Positions 34,870 to 45,532 of a stretch of 64,000 nucleotides of DNA are shown one piece after another. This DNA comes from Psychrobacter arcticus 273-4 (lineage in GTDB: Bacteria; Pseudomonadota; Gammaproteobacteria; Pseudomonadales; Moraxellaceae): NCBI RefSeq assembly GCF_000012305.1, contig NC_007204.1:1550001-1614000 (forward strand), written 5' to 3'. Numbering within the stretch: position 1 is the first letter of the stretch; every line of letters starts with the position of its first letter. A program made the position numbers and the translations under genes. Under the pieces are notes generated by a model that saw only the letters and a list, made by a program, of their open reading frames with translations, made no database searches and was not told the origin of the DNA.

Positions 34870-36027
34870 CTATGTGATTACTCTCTCATGCTCTTTACTG
34901 CTTATAGCGATGTTCAAAGTTTGCAATTGCTGTTGTAAAATTTCATAACAACCGTCTGATAATACTGCCGTCACTGGCAATACCCATAATCTGCTGCCCA
35001 GCTCATTATATTCATCACTCAGCGTTTGATTGGTTTGATTGGTTTGATTGATAGTCTCTTGCATTAACAAGGCTCTTATTTTTACGGCATCTTTACTGGT
35101 CACAATAATAGGATGCTCGGTATAACGCAACAATTCAGTCAGACTAAAGTCATGATGGTCAGGATAAGGATGCGGGCTGACCTGAAAACCAAGCGTATCT
35201 AACGTATCAAAAAAACGCTGAGGATACCCTATACCACTAACCGCATGTACCCGGCTGCCTTTCTCAGGTGCCATAGCCTTTACTGTGGCTAAACCATCGC
35301 TTTGAGTATCAAATGACCATAACCGCTCTAGATTATCGGGCTGTAGATGCATCCTTAGACGCTTTGTCGGAGGGCAAGTATCATCATATTTATCATCAGT
35401 ACTGGATAAAGAATCTGCCTTTTGATGATAAACGACATTGGCACCTTTTAGGCGTGACATGGGCTCACGTAAAAACCCTGTAGGTAGCAGCTGTTTATTG
35501 CCAAATCCGCGTGCCGCATCTACTACAATCCATTCGATATCACGTTGCAGTGCATAATGCTGCAAGCCGTCATCAGCAATAATCAGTTGCAAGTCCGGAT
35601 AAGACGCTAGCAAAGTGGTCATTGCTTGCTGCCGGTTCGGACATACCGCCATTGCCACTCCTGTCATATTGACAATCAAGCATGGCTCATCACCAACGAT
35701 ATTAGGGACGCTCTCTGTATTAACCAATGCTGGCATTTGGCTACTATCACCGCCATAACCACGACTGATGACACCTACTTTAATGCCTTGCTGCTGCAAA
35801 TGACGGACCAAAGCAATAATCAATGGCGTCTTGCCACTACCGCCCACGGTGATATTGCCGATAACCATGACCGGAATAGGCGCACGGTAACTGGAAAAAA
35901 TACCTGCTTTATAAGCTTGACGGCGCAATATCATCAGCAGTGAATATAGCCAACTCACTGGCAATAGCAACCAAAGCCAAGCCGCTTGACGTTGCCATGC
36001 TCGCGTTATTGTCGTTTCAATATTCAT
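34870..36027 (-). CDS. lpxK: Tetraacyldisaccharide 4'-kinase
   Basis: Phosphorylates the 4' position of the lipid A disaccharide at the inner face of the inner membrane. 385 residues. An N-terminal membrane-associated helix is in AAWLWLLLPVSWLYSLLMIL, the P-loop in GNITVGGSGKTPLII, then ISRGYGGDS, GDEPCLI, IIADDGLQHYALQRD and, near the end, YPDHHDFS. Before the C-terminus an in-frame 9-base tandem repeat gives Asn-Gln-Thr three times (near 35025-35050). It starts 9 bases after msbA ends, so it is very likely co-transcribed. Confidence 0.95.
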   Translation of the reverse strand: MNIETTITRAWQRQAAWLWLLLPVSWLYSLLMILRRQAYKAGIFSSYRAPIPVMVIGNITVGGSGKTPLIIALVRHLQQQGIKVGVISRGYGGDSSQMPALVNTESVPNIVGDEPCLIVNMTGVAMAVCPNRQQAMTTLLASYPDLQLIIADDGLQHYALQRDIEWIVVDAARGFGNKQLLPTGFLREPMSRLKGANVVYHQKADSLSSTDDKYDDTCPPTKRLRMHLQPDNLERLWSFDTQSDGLATVKAMAPEKGSRVHAVSGIGYPQRFFDTLDTLGFQVSPHPYPDHHDFSLTELLRYTEHPIIVTSKDAVKIRALLMQETINQTNQTNQTLSDEYNELGSRLWVLPVTAVLSDGCYEILQQQLQTLNIAISSKEHERVIT

Positions 36028-36036
36028 GACTCATGA

Positions 36037-37824
36037 TTACTCAAAATCACGCGCATACATCTGCGCATAGTGACCATGCAATTGCATCAGCTCAGCATGG
36101 GTACCTAGCTCAACAATTCGACCACCATCTAAAACAGCAATACGATCAGCGGACTCAATCGTGGTCAATCGATGGGCAATAACCAGTGTCGTGCGATTCC
36201 TCATAATATTATCAAGTGCTTTTTGAATGTAATATTCTGATTCATTATCTAAAGCACTGGTGGCTTCATCCAATATCAAAATTGGGGCGTCTTTTAGCAG
36301 GGCACGTGCAATCGATAGACGCTGACGCTGACCGCCAGAGAGCTGCAAACCTTCAGCACCGATTTCACTTTGATAACCATTTGGCATTTGCATAATAAAA
36401 TCATGAGCAAAGGCATCTTTTGCTGCTTGCTCAACTTCAGCTGGGGTTTTGTGAGCCAAACTGCCATAGGCAATATTATTAAAGACGGTCGTATTAAACA
36501 GTACCACTTGCTGATTGACCATAGCAATCTGAGCACGTAAGCTTTCAAGCTTAATGTCTTCGATGGGCATACCATCTAATGTAATCTGCCCTGAAGAAGT
36601 GGATAACGTACGTGTGAGCAAATTGACTAAAGAGGATTTACCCGCGCCACTACGTCCAACCAGTGCCACTGTCTCGCCTGCACGTATATCCAAATTAAAG
36701 TCGTGCAGTGCTACGGTTGAGTCTGGGTAAACCAAGCTGATATTATCCAGTTTTATCTCACCTACCAAGGCAGGGCTAAGCACACCGGTGTCTTCTTCTT
36801 CCGGCTCATCTAGTAAGGCAAATATCGACTCACCGGCCGCAATCCCTCTTTGCAACTGTTGATTGACATCCGTCAATGAACGTACCGGCTTACTTAATAG
36901 ACCTGCGGCGGCGATATAAGAGATAAACTGACCTGCTGATATATCGTCTATGACTGCAGGACGCAATGCCAGCCAAACCACGACGGCCATTGCCACTGCC
37001 ATTAACAGCTGTACGGCAGGGGTATTAATACTATTGGTAACGACTATTTTCATACCTTGACGCAGATTCTTTTTTGATACCTCATCAAAGCGCTTAGACT
37101 CATATGCTTGTCCACCATAATTCTTAACCACTTGATAGCCATTAATGACTTCATTGGTAATATGACTAACACCACCCATTGTTGCTTGGATACCTTTGGA
37201 AAGCTTCAAATAACGCTTTGACGCCACACGGATAATCCATAAAATCGGTGGCAGCACAACAAACAAAATTAACGTCAAACGCCAGTTGCTATAAAGCAAA
37301 AAGCCCATCAAGGCAATCACTGTCAAACCATCACGCAATAATGTCTTAAGCGAATCAGTACTGGCAGCAGTCACCTGTTCGACATCAAAAATAAGTTTAG
37401 ATGAAATCGTCCCTGCCGGATTGGCCAAATAGAACGAGCTTGGCAAACGCAGCAGCTTATTAAACACCTCTACGCGTAGCTCATAAACAAGATTACGCGA
37501 TACCAATGCCGTATAGTAATTACCCAAAAAGCTGCCCACACCACGTACAAAGAACAGCATCACAATAATAAACGGAAATAAACCCTGCTTACTTTGATCA
37601 TTCTGATTGATAGCGTCGGTAATATATTGCAAGAGTTTGGCAATCCAAATCTCTGTACCAGCATTAATAGCAAAGCCAGTAATGGTGAGCAATATTGCCC
37701 ACCAGTATGGTTTTAAATAAGCCAACAAACGCATAAGAGTCTTGCGTTTAGGCGGATTTAACGTCACCGCTGATGATTTTTTAGCAGAAGTTTTTGTAGA
37801 GTCAGGTTGATAAGCTTGGCTCAT
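36037..37824 (-). CDS. msbA: Lipid A export permease/ATP-binding protein
   Basis: Flips lipid A-core across the inner membrane. 595 residues, a half-transporter: six transmembrane helices (about residues 30-330) and a C-terminal ATPase domain with Walker A GRSGAGKSS, signature LSGGQRQRLSIARA and Walker B ILILDEATSALD, then a His-loop (LVIAHRLTTIE). A basic N-terminal tail precedes TM1. Ribosome binding site GAGG. It is followed by lpxK and kdsB and preceded by exbD/exbB, the LPS arrangement of many gammaproteobacteria. Confidence 0.96.
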   Translation of the reverse strand: MSQAYQPDSTKTSAKKSSAVTLNPPKRKTLMRLLAYLKPYWWAILLTITGFAINAGTEIWIAKLLQYITDAINQNDQSKQGLFPFIIVMLFFVRGVGSFLGNYYTALVSRNLVYELRVEVFNKLLRLPSSFYLANPAGTISSKLIFDVEQVTAASTDSLKTLLRDGLTVIALMGFLLYSNWRLTLILFVVLPPILWIIRVASKRYLKLSKGIQATMGGVSHITNEVINGYQVVKNYGGQAYESKRFDEVSKKNLRQGMKIVVTNSINTPAVQLLMAVAMAVVVWLALRPAVIDDISAGQFISYIAAAGLLSKPVRSLTDVNQQLQRGIAAGESIFALLDEPEEEDTGVLSPALVGEIKLDNISLVYPDSTVALHDFNLDIRAGETVALVGRSGAGKSSLVNLLTRTLSTSSGQITLDGMPIEDIKLESLRAQIAMVNQQVVLFNTTVFNNIAYGSLAHKTPAEVEQAAKDAFAHDFIMQMPNGYQSEIGAEGLQLSGGQRQRLSIARALLKDAPILILDEATSALDNESEYYIQKALDNIMRNRTTLVIAHRLTTIESADRIAVLDGGRIVELGTHAELMQLHGHYAQMYARDFE

Positions 37825-37959
37825 AAAAGCCTCAATTTAAGTATAAGAACAAGAGTGAATGGCACTGATCAAACAGTGAAAAGTAGAAATATCTAATAAT
37901 AGAAATCAGCGCTAACGCTTAATGCTATTATTTATCGCATTTTAAAATACTATTTGTAT

Positions 37960-38391
37960 TTATTGTGGTAATGCTTGACCAAGTGGTACAACCGTACTGA
38001 TGTTTATATTTAAAAAGCCCAATTTGCCAGCGATATCCATCACTCGCACCACTGATTGATGTGTGGCATTGGCATCGGCAGCAATCACAAAAAGCATATC
38101 ACGATTACTGCCTGCTTCTTGCTGCAATATACTGGTGAGTTCCGCCTCATTACTACTGGCAAGAGTGATACCATTGACCAAGTAGCTTCCATCTTCTTGC
38201 ACAGCTACCTCGATACTGTTTTTATCTTCAGTCAGCGCCACACCTTCAGCTTCAGGCAAAATAATGTTTAAGCGGCTAAAGTGATTGAAAGAGGTTGCCA
38301 ATAGCAAAAACACGATTAAAAACAATAAACAATCAATCATCGGAGTCAGATTAATTTCAAGCGGCTCAACGGTCGGTTTTCTAAAGCGCAT
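37960..38391 (-). CDS. exbD: ExbD/TolR-family biopolymer transport protein
   Basis: 143 residues with one transmembrane helix: INLTPMIDCLLFLIVFLLLAT, in which the Asp lies within the membrane and is needed for proton use. The rest is periplasmic. Partner of the ExbB-like protein upstream; together with a TonB-like protein elsewhere it energises outer-membrane transport. Ribosome binding site AGAGAG. TolR cannot be ruled out by sequence alone, but adjacency to msbA/lpxK is typical of this ExbBD type. Confidence 0.9.
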   Translation of the reverse strand: MRFRKPTVEPLEINLTPMIDCLLFLIVFLLLATSFNHFSRLNIILPEAEGVALTEDKNSIEVAVQEDGSYLVNGITLASSNEAELTSILQQEAGSNRDMLFVIAADANATHQSVVRVMDIAGKLGFLNINISTVVPLGQALPQ

Positions 38392-38569
38392 GTCACTCTC
38401 TTCAATATATTTGATATTCGATACTAATGTGCTCGATGCATAATTTTCATAATGCCAATATTTTGATGCAAAAAAATAGCTATAAAGTAGTCATCACCAT
38501 TTTATCTAAACCAAATCCGTCCATTGATTGCTGATCTCTTATGCTAGCATCTATTGCAATATGAGCGAC

Positions 38570-39214
38570 CTACCTAGATGTAGTAGGAATATGAGTGTTT
38601 TCTAACAGTTGATAGTCATACAACTCTTGAACCATCAATCCTGCTTGGGTTTCAAACTGCGCATTGATATCGATGATACGGCGCTGAAAATAGCGATAGG
38701 CGACCAGCGCTGGGATAGCAACTATCATACCAGCAGCAGTCGTAATCAGGGCTTGCGACACACCTGCAGCAAGCATCGTTGGGTCTTGCATCGCGCCATC
38801 GGTAATGGCCAGAAATGAAGAGATAATGCCCAACACCGTGCCCAACAAGCCAAGTAGAGGTGCAATCGCTCCAATAGTACCGAGCATATTGATGTTTTTT
38901 TCTAATTGATGCACTTGTACGCTGGCACGGTTTTGCATATGCATGGTCATCGACTCTAAGCCGTACTGGCGATAAAGTAAACCTGTCGCTAGGATATCAC
39001 CTAGCGCGGTCTTTTCTTTGACATTCATCAGCTGCGTACGACCGATATCACCATTTTCACGAAGGCGCGTTATCAACTGCTCGCGCAATCTATTAGGAGC
39101 AACCTTGTTAAACTGTAAGGTATGGCTACGCTCAATAATAATCACTAATGCCAAAATAGAGCACAATACGATAGGTGTCATGAGCCAACCACCCGCTTTT
39201 ACCAACTCCCACAT
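38570..39214 (-). CDS. exbB: ExbB/TolQ/MotA-family proton channel protein
   Basis: 214 residues with three membrane segments (about residues 10-30, 110-135 and 150-180). Family blocks are GTIGAIAPLLGLLGTVLGII and GVSQALITTAAGMIVAIPAL, with Thr and Gly residues of the proton path. Ribosome binding site GAGAG. It precedes exbD on the same strand, 178 bases apart; the gap contains no hairpin. Confidence 0.92.
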   Translation of the reverse strand: MWELVKAGGWLMTPIVLCSILALVIIIERSHTLQFNKVAPNRLREQLITRLRENGDIGRTQLMNVKEKTALGDILATGLLYRQYGLESMTMHMQNRASVQVHQLEKNINMLGTIGAIAPLLGLLGTVLGIISSFLAITDGAMQDPTMLAAGVSQALITTAAGMIVAIPALVAYRYFQRRIIDINAQFETQAGLMVQELYDYQLLENTHIPTTSR

Positions 39215-39302
39215 ATCAACTCTCTTTTATATTTTGATAAAATTAGCTGTCATCAAGACAGTTTAAACAGGCACCAAAATGCACTCAATATTTTAAGCCA
39301 TT

Positions 39303-40430
39303 TCAAGCCTGTGCTTCTATATGCTTAATTAAAGCGGCTAATTGATCTTGACTGTGGAAGAATATCTCAACGCTGCCCTGCCCGTCTTTTTTATGCTTAA
39401 GCTTCACTTCAGCGCCGAGCATATCTGTCAATCTTTGGGTTAAACGTTCGACATCACGAGACTGCACTTGTTCGGTGCGACTGGCTTTTGGTGCTGGCTG
39501 CAAAATAGATTTAACGAGTTTTTCAGCTTCGCGTACTGTCATACCGCCATCAATGATTTTTTGAGCGATGATAGGCTGCTGCTCAGATGATAACGCTAAA
39601 AGAGTACGCGCATGACCCATGTCTAAGGCACTAGTAGCTAGGTGATCTTTGACCGTGTCGTGCAACTGGTTTAAACGTAAAAGGTTTGATACCGTGGTAC
39701 GTGCTTTACCGACGACTTCAGCAATCATGGCATGACTCATACCAAATTCTGTGTGGAAACGCTGTAACGCCGCTGCTTGCTCAATCACCGATAAGTCTTC
39801 ACGCTGGATATTTTCAATTAATGCCAACGCAATCGCCAGCTCATCTGATAAAGCACGCTCAATCGCTGGAATAACTGACTTGCCTGCCATTTTTGCCGCA
39901 CGCCAGCGGCGCTCACCGGCGATGATTTCGTGAGTAACAAACGCTTCACTTTTGTCTTCATTTGCCAGTAATGGACGAATGACAATCGGCTGCATGACAC
40001 CATGCTGCTCAATAGAAGATGCCAACTCTGCCAGTGCCGTTTCACTCATATCACGGCGCGGCTGGTACTTACCGGCTTGCAAACGCGTGACATCGATTTG
40101 CACCAAACTGATTTGGTCCTCTGAACCGCTATTTTCTATACTATTTACACGATTGGTATTGGCGACATTTTTATTTATAGTACGCGCTTTACGTTGACTG
40201 GCATCTTTTGGCTCAGCAGCAGAAAATTTAACGGCTGTAGACTTTGCATTAATTGCAGTTTCGAAAGTTTTGACCGTCGCTTTTGTCTCTATTGGATCAG
40301 CTGACAAAGCCTGCTCGCTCGCAGCCATATCGTCTTGCAAGGCAGAGGCGGTAATTTGCTTTTCTTTTTTGATTGACCCTAATAAGGCGTCTAAACCTCG
40401 ATTGGCAGCCAACCCTCTTTTTTTCGCCAT
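39303..40430 (-). CDS. parB: Chromosome-partitioning protein ParB
   Basis: Binds centromere-like parS sites and spreads as a CTP-dependent clamp. 375 residues. The CTP-binding part holds KYQPRRDMSETALAELASSIEQ and GERRWRAAKMAG, followed by the helix-turn-helix around MSHAMIAEVVGKARTTVSN. The C-terminus is a dimerisation domain. Between residues 25 and 100 there is a long polar linker (SADPIETKATVKTFETA and similar). A search by eye for the consensus parS (TGTTTCACGTGAAACA) found none in this window. Confidence 0.95.
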   Translation of the reverse strand: MAKKRGLAANRGLDALLGSIKKEKQITASALQDDMAASEQALSADPIETKATVKTFETAINAKSTAVKFSAAEPKDASQRKARTINKNVANTNRVNSIENSGSEDQISLVQIDVTRLQAGKYQPRRDMSETALAELASSIEQHGVMQPIVIRPLLANEDKSEAFVTHEIIAGERRWRAAKMAGKSVIPAIERALSDELAIALALIENIQREDLSVIEQAAALQRFHTEFGMSHAMIAEVVGKARTTVSNLLRLNQLHDTVKDHLATSALDMGHARTLLALSSEQQPIIAQKIIDGGMTVREAEKLVKSILQPAPKASRTEQVQSRDVERLTQRLTDMLGAEVKLKHKKDGQGSVEIFFHSQDQLAALIKHIEAQA

Positions 40431-40577
40431 GATTACCTATCCTATAACGCTAAAATAAAAGCCAAATGTTTTTAAATTCAATGATGAATACGATGTTCAA
40501 TGTTTTGTTATTCAGTCGATTGCTCTAATGACCCATTACTTTTCTATAATCGGTCATTTTGTCTTATCCTAAGATAA

Positions 40578-41357
40578 CTAGCGACTTTGTTTCATGACTT
40601 CAGCGGCCAATTTTTGATAGGCACGTGCGCCCTTTGACCATCTCTCATAGGCAATGACCGGTAGACCATGCGCAGGCGCTTCGGCCAAACGGATATTTCT
40701 TGGAATAATGGTTTGATACATAACATCGCCAAAGTGCGTTTCTAACTCAGCAGACACATCACGGGCGAGCGTATTGCGCGCATCAAATAACGTTCTGACC
40801 ACACCGCGAATATATAGTTTAGGGTTCAATTCTGTTAAACGCTCTATCGTTTGCGACAAGTCCGCCAACCCTTCTAGCGCATAATACTCGCATTGCATCG
40901 GAATAATAATACTATCAGTTGCCACCAAAGCATTAATCGTCAATAAATTCAAACTGGGCGCGCAATCTATGACCACATAATCATAGGCGGGTTTTTGTGC
41001 CACTGCTTGATCTTTAATCAAGTCTGCTATCGCCGTCTTAAACAACTCATGGCTATTGGTTTTGCTCATTAATGTGATGTCCATACCCGCCAAATCACGA
41101 TTGGCACCGATGACATCAAACCCTGCAGGGCTACTGACAATAGCATCAGATAGAGAGACGCCATCGAGGAGCACATCTGCTATCGTCAGTGTCAACTCAT
41201 TTTTATCGACACCCGTACCACTGGTCGCATTGCCCTGTGGGTCTAAGTCAATGAGCAGTACGTGCTTGCGTTTGGCAGCCAAGCTGGCGGTCAAATTTAC
41301 CGCCGTTGTGGTTTTACCCACGCCGCCTTTTTGATTCGCAATCGCTATGATTTCCAT
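40578..41357 (-). CDS. parA: Chromosome-partitioning ATPase ParA
   Basis: Deviant Walker ATPase that moves ParB-bound origins. 259 residues from the ATG giving MEIIAIANQKGGVGKTTT; a TTG four codons upstream is possible but less family-like. The Walker A is KGGVGKTTTAVN, then LLIDLDPQGNATSG, VVIDCAPSLNLLTINAL and the C-terminal EAPAHGLPVIAYERWSKGA. It lies between rsmG and parB on the same strand, the classical rsmG-parA-parB order, which often sits close to the replication origin. Confidence 0.97.
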   Translation of the reverse strand: MEIIAIANQKGGVGKTTTAVNLTASLAAKRKHVLLIDLDPQGNATSGTGVDKNELTLTIADVLLDGVSLSDAIVSSPAGFDVIGANRDLAGMDITLMSKTNSHELFKTAIADLIKDQAVAQKPAYDYVVIDCAPSLNLLTINALVATDSIIIPMQCEYYALEGLADLSQTIERLTELNPKLYIRGVVRTLFDARNTLARDVSAELETHFGDVMYQTIIPRNIRLAEAPAHGLPVIAYERWSKGARAYQKLAAEVMKQSR

Positions 41358-41490
41358 ACACTCACTCAATTTAATTAGGATCTATTACTGATTTTACTAA
41401 CGCGCTCTTTTGCTGAAGACGTAAACATTAGCACAGATGATGTTTCAGCATAAAATAAGAGGATTTTATGGTAAATGCTGTGCTCATAGC

Positions 41491-42207
41491 TTAGACATTT
41501 TTATAAGACAATTCAATTAAATGACGACTATCATGTAAACGTGGCACGTTCAGCTTAATGGTCTTAAACTGCCAATCGTTACCTAAAACGTGCCGTTCTT
41601 CCTCACTAGGCGCTTTACCTTTCATCGCACATAAATAACCATTATCTGCCAATCGCGGCTGGGCAACTTCAACAAAATCTATCAAACTGGCAAATGCTCG
41701 AGAGGTGACCACATCATAGCTTACCTCGTGCGCTTCAATGCGCGATGCGATAGGCTGCATATTACTCAAACCAAGCTCGCTACTGATTTGCTTAATAAAG
41801 CGTATTTTTTTCTGATTGCTATCAAGCGCTGTACATGAGCGCTCAGGCTGACAAATGGCAATAATAACCGCTGGCAAGCCGGCACCGGTACCAATATCCA
41901 GCAGCGACCCTGAGGGTAAATGGGTTATAATAGCCAAACAATCGATAACATGTTTGATAAGTGCTTCTACCGGATCAGTAATCGCGGTCAGATTATACGC
42001 TTTATTCCATAATAAAAGCTGGTCTAAATACAATAATAAGGTGCGCTGCTGCTGGGCACTCAATGTTATACCCAACTCGTCTATTGCTTGCGCTAAGATA
42101 TTCGCCAATGTCGGTAATTGTGCGCCAAGCTTTACGAAGCCTGTCGGATCAATATGGATATTACCTATGCTAGCAGATGGTAAAGAAGGCTTAGTAGAGT
42201 CTGACAT
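41491..42207 (-). CDS. rsmG: 16S rRNA (guanine527-N7) methyltransferase
   Basis: Methylates G527 of 16S rRNA using S-adenosylmethionine. 238 residues; the N-terminal 30 residues are a short extension. The SAM-binding block LLDIGTGAGLPAVIIAI and the following FTALDSNQKKIRFIKQ-type LDSNQKKIRF are canonical, with WNKAYNLTAITDP further N-terminal. mnmG, often immediately upstream, is absent; a Lon-type protease is divergent instead. Confidence 0.95.
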   Translation of the reverse strand: MSDSTKPSLPSASIGNIHIDPTGFVKLGAQLPTLANILAQAIDELGITLSAQQQRTLLLYLDQLLLWNKAYNLTAITDPVEALIKHVIDCLAIITHLPSGSLLDIGTGAGLPAVIIAICQPERSCTALDSNQKKIRFIKQISSELGLSNMQPIASRIEAHEVSYDVVTSRAFASLIDFVEVAQPRLADNGYLCAMKGKAPSEEERHVLGNDWQFKTIKLNVPRLHDSRHLIELSYKNV

Positions 42208-42571
42208 ACAAGGGTTTATCCGTTTTTGACATGTGAACCGTCTATTTTATCATGCAGGCTGCCTATTGAATAGTTGCAGATTGCGCCAATGTACGCCATC
42301 TTATACTATCTACGCCTATATTGAGCCGTTATTCTTCCTTGATAACCTTAACACTGTCATATCAAGGTGAAAGTAAGCACACTGTTATTGGCTAAAACAT
42401 TGATCTATATATGATACAAAATTGTGCTTAATGACCTATTTAAGCTACAGCTATATCTTGTAAGATGTTCTATCCATTATTAAATAATTAACCATAAAGA
42501 ATTAAATATAAAAACCAAGCATTAAAAAATCAATAACCACTCACCTATTAAAAACGACTCAACATACGCTT
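42208..42571. other. Divergent promoter region between rsmG and the Lon-type protease
   Basis: 364 A/T-rich bases separating a minus-strand and a plus-strand gene. No hairpin, repeat copy or recognised operator was seen. Confidence 0.4.
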
Positions 42572-45427
42572 ATGACTGAACAGACAAACACACTGATGAA
42601 TCAAAACCCGAAAAACACCAGCGATATGGTAACGCCTGCTAGTGACTTGAGTAGTAAACATACCTCTCATAAACTGTTATCTAATAAACTGTCACCTAAT
42701 AAACTATTAGACAGTAAAAATCTGGCTCGTGAAATGACAGCGAAAGAAAAAAATAATGACGACGCTGATGCTACGCCTCATCCTATATTCATAGAAGTCA
42801 GTCAGCGCTGTCTTGTCGCGGCAAACCAGCTTAAGCGTTATAGTAAACCTAGTCTGCTGCCAGCCGATACCCGCAGCGCACCAGATTTAGATATTGGTTT
42901 TGGGCAACAGCGAGCGCTTAAGGCATTGCATACCGCCCTCGATATCCATGCTAGTGGCTATCATGTGTTTGCAGCAGGCGAAAATGGTTTGGGTAAACGT
43001 ACCGTGATTAGTCGCTTGCTCAGTCTTATCGCAGCCGATGCACCGACGCCGGATGATTGGGTATATGTACACAATTTTACTGATCCACGGACTCCGTTAG
43101 CACTACGCTTACCTGCTGGTCAGGCCGCTGTCTTGCAACAACAAGTCAATACTCTATGGCAACAAGCCAAAAAACGGCTGAGTCAACGTTTTCGTAGCGA
43201 CCAGTATCAAAGCAAAATAGAAGCCATCAAAAATGACACGCATCAAAAAGAAAGCCACGCCTATGATGCGCTCAATGCTGAGGGCAAACAGTATGACTTG
43301 GCGTTAACCTTTCGCCCATTTGACAATAAAGCCGTTTTTGTTCATCCAAGCCAGATCGCGACAGAAAATAGCGACACTGCTGCTAAAGATAAGAACGTAC
43401 TAAATCGCGATAAGAAAGCGGCTACTGCGAGCATCGATATTCGCAATACTGAAGCTGACAATAATGCATACAGCAGTGAATATGAGACTGAGCTGAATAA
43501 TTTTGCCCAAAAAAACCATATGCAAAAGCGGCTTAGTCAGCTGACCATTGCTTTAGAGCAATTAGAAGATGAAGCTAACGATGCAATTGAGTTGTTACAT
43601 CGTAATATTTCTAAGCGGGCGCTACAGCCGTTATTCACACCTATTTATGAGCAGTTCAGCGCTCACCCACTTGTTGTTGAGTATCTAAAGGTAGTCTTTG
43701 CCGATATGATTACTCATGTCGAGCGTATCGTTAATGGAGATGATGAAGAGTTTGTAACGGCATTGCTCGCCACGACGCCTAGCCGCTATGCGGTCAATGT
43801 TATTAGCAGCCATGAGCCTGATAGTGGTGCGCCCGTTATCTTTGAAGACCTGCCCACTCACTTAAATCTATTGGGTCATGTAGAGCAAATCACCCAATTA
43901 GGCACAGTCACTACCAATGTCAGCATGATTCGTGCGGGCGCTTTACATCGTGCCAATGGTGGCTATCTGCTGCTTGAAGCCAGTCATTTGCTTGAGCACC
44001 CTTATGCTTGGCAGGGTCTTAAGCGTGCACTGCAATCTCGCAAAATCAAACTATCAAGTCTTGAGCAGATGCTGACCTTAACAGGAAGTTTATCCTTATC
44101 GCCTGCGCCGATTGATCTTGACATAAAGGTCATTTTGTTGGGTGAAGCCGATTTATATTATGAATTACTAGAGCTTGAGCCGGAGTTTGATGCGGTATTT
44201 AAGGTACGTGCTGATTTTCACGATGATGTAGTGCGCACTCATGAACACGAGCTAGCGTTGGTCGGAAAGATGGCAGACATCATCGATTATGACAATCTTT
44301 ATCCTTTTGATAGGAGGGCACAGGCAACCCTGCTTGAGCATCTAAGTCTGCAAGCAGAGGACCAAGACCGTCTGAGTCTGCACAGTGATTTACTTATTAA
44401 GCTGTTGCATGAATCTAACCGCCATGCGCGTTTGGGCGGACAGGATATCGTCAGTGCTAAGCATGTGGTACAAGCTATTGAAGATATGGATGAGCGCTCA
44501 GGATATTTGCGTGACCTATATTGGGACGAGCTCAAAAATGGTCAGCAGCTTATCCAGACTCAAGGAAAAGCGGTTGGACAAGTCAACGCTTTAACAGTCG
44601 TGAGCTATGCCGATAGTGAATTTGGCATGCCTGCCCGTCTCACGGCGGTCATTCAGCCAAATATTGGTACTGGTGAAATTCTAGATATCGAGCGTGATGT
44701 TGATTTGGGCGGTAGCTTACACGCCAAAGGTATGTTGATTATGACCAGCTACTTACGGGCGTTATTTAGTCAGCACCATGCGCTAAACTTTAGTGCTTCA
44801 TTGGCCTTTGAGCAAAGCTATGCGCATATTGATGGTGATAGCGCAACCGTCAGCGAAGGCTGTGCCCTATTATCTGCTTTAGCAAACGTACCCATTAATC
44901 AATCTCTTGCGATTACAGGTTCTATGAACCAGCTCGGCGAAGTACAAGCCGTCGGCGGCATCAATTCCAAGATTGCTGGTTTCTTTGATGCGTGCCGCGA
45001 GCAAGAATTGACTGGACAGCAAGGCGTGGTCATTCCTATGGCAAACGTTAAACAGCTTATGCTGCGTGATGACATTATTACTGCCGTTAAAGCAGGTAGC
45101 TTTCATATATATGGGGTGCACACGCTCAGTGAAGCGCTCACATTGATGACGGGATTACCTGTCGATACGGTGAATAAGAAAAGTCGATATCGCAAAGAGA
45201 CACTGTTCGGTAAAGTCTTAAGTCGTTTGATGCTATGGGATGACAACCAAAATGCAGATGATGACATTGACGATAAAAAATCAAAAAAGAAAGCTAAAAA
45301 AAAGCGCCAAGCCAAACGGCAAAAAAAAGAAGACAAGAAAAAAGCAGCTAAAAAAGACAAGGCTATTACTATTAAAGAGCACAATGACATCATCGTAGAA
45401 GAAATCACTATAGATGAAGCACGCTAG
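42572..45427 (+). CDS. Lon-family ATP-dependent protease (LonB/YcbZ-like)
   Basis: 951 residues. An AAA-type ATPase part includes GFGQQRALKALHTAL and the P-loop-like FAAGENGLGKRTVIS, then helical inserts and IFEDLPTHLNLLGHVEQ. The S16 protease domain lies near residues 660-860, with the catalytic Ser in DGDSATVSEGCALLSALAN and the Lys in AVGGINSKIAGFF. Other marks are GTGEILDIERDVDLGG and GVVIPMANVKQLM. This Lon subfamily (YcbZ, sometimes LonH/LonB) is distinct from classical Lon. The last 50 residues are strikingly Lys-rich. The N-terminal 60 residues are polar and repetitive (NKLSPNKLL). Substrates unknown. Confidence 0.88.
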   Translation: MTEQTNTLMNQNPKNTSDMVTPASDLSSKHTSHKLLSNKLSPNKLLDSKNLAREMTAKEKNNDDADATPHPIFIEVSQRCLVAANQLKRYSKPSLLPADTRSAPDLDIGFGQQRALKALHTALDIHASGYHVFAAGENGLGKRTVISRLLSLIAADAPTPDDWVYVHNFTDPRTPLALRLPAGQAAVLQQQVNTLWQQAKKRLSQRFRSDQYQSKIEAIKNDTHQKESHAYDALNAEGKQYDLALTFRPFDNKAVFVHPSQIATENSDTAAKDKNVLNRDKKAATASIDIRNTEADNNAYSSEYETELNNFAQKNHMQKRLSQLTIALEQLEDEANDAIELLHRNISKRALQPLFTPIYEQFSAHPLVVEYLKVVFADMITHVERIVNGDDEEFVTALLATTPSRYAVNVISSHEPDSGAPVIFEDLPTHLNLLGHVEQITQLGTVTTNVSMIRAGALHRANGGYLLLEASHLLEHPYAWQGLKRALQSRKIKLSSLEQMLTLTGSLSLSPAPIDLDIKVILLGEADLYYELLELEPEFDAVFKVRADFHDDVVRTHEHELALVGKMADIIDYDNLYPFDRRAQATLLEHLSLQAEDQDRLSLHSDLLIKLLHESNRHARLGGQDIVSAKHVVQAIEDMDERSGYLRDLYWDELKNGQQLIQTQGKAVGQVNALTVVSYADSEFGMPARLTAVIQPNIGTGEILDIERDVDLGGSLHAKGMLIMTSYLRALFSQHHALNFSASLAFEQSYAHIDGDSATVSEGCALLSALANVPINQSLAITGSMNQLGEVQAVGGINSKIAGFFDACREQELTGQQGVVIPMANVKQLMLRDDIITAVKAGSFHIYGVHTLSEALTLMTGLPVDTVNKKSRYRKETLFGKVLSRLMLWDDNQNADDDIDDKKSKKKAKKKRQAKRQKKEDKKKAAKKDKAITIKEHNDIIVEEITIDEAR

Positions 45428-45532
45428 ACGTTAGGGTATTTAGCTATAACGATCATATGTTGATGTCGTGCTCATACTAATATGAATGACCCGCTGACTT
45501 TATAATCGTGACATTACAAAGGTTATCTTTTC

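Noticed and set aside
39303..42207. parS site near parA/parB
   Set aside because: No match to the consensus TGTTTCACGTGAAACA was seen by eye; TGTTTCAGC near 41440 is only half of it.
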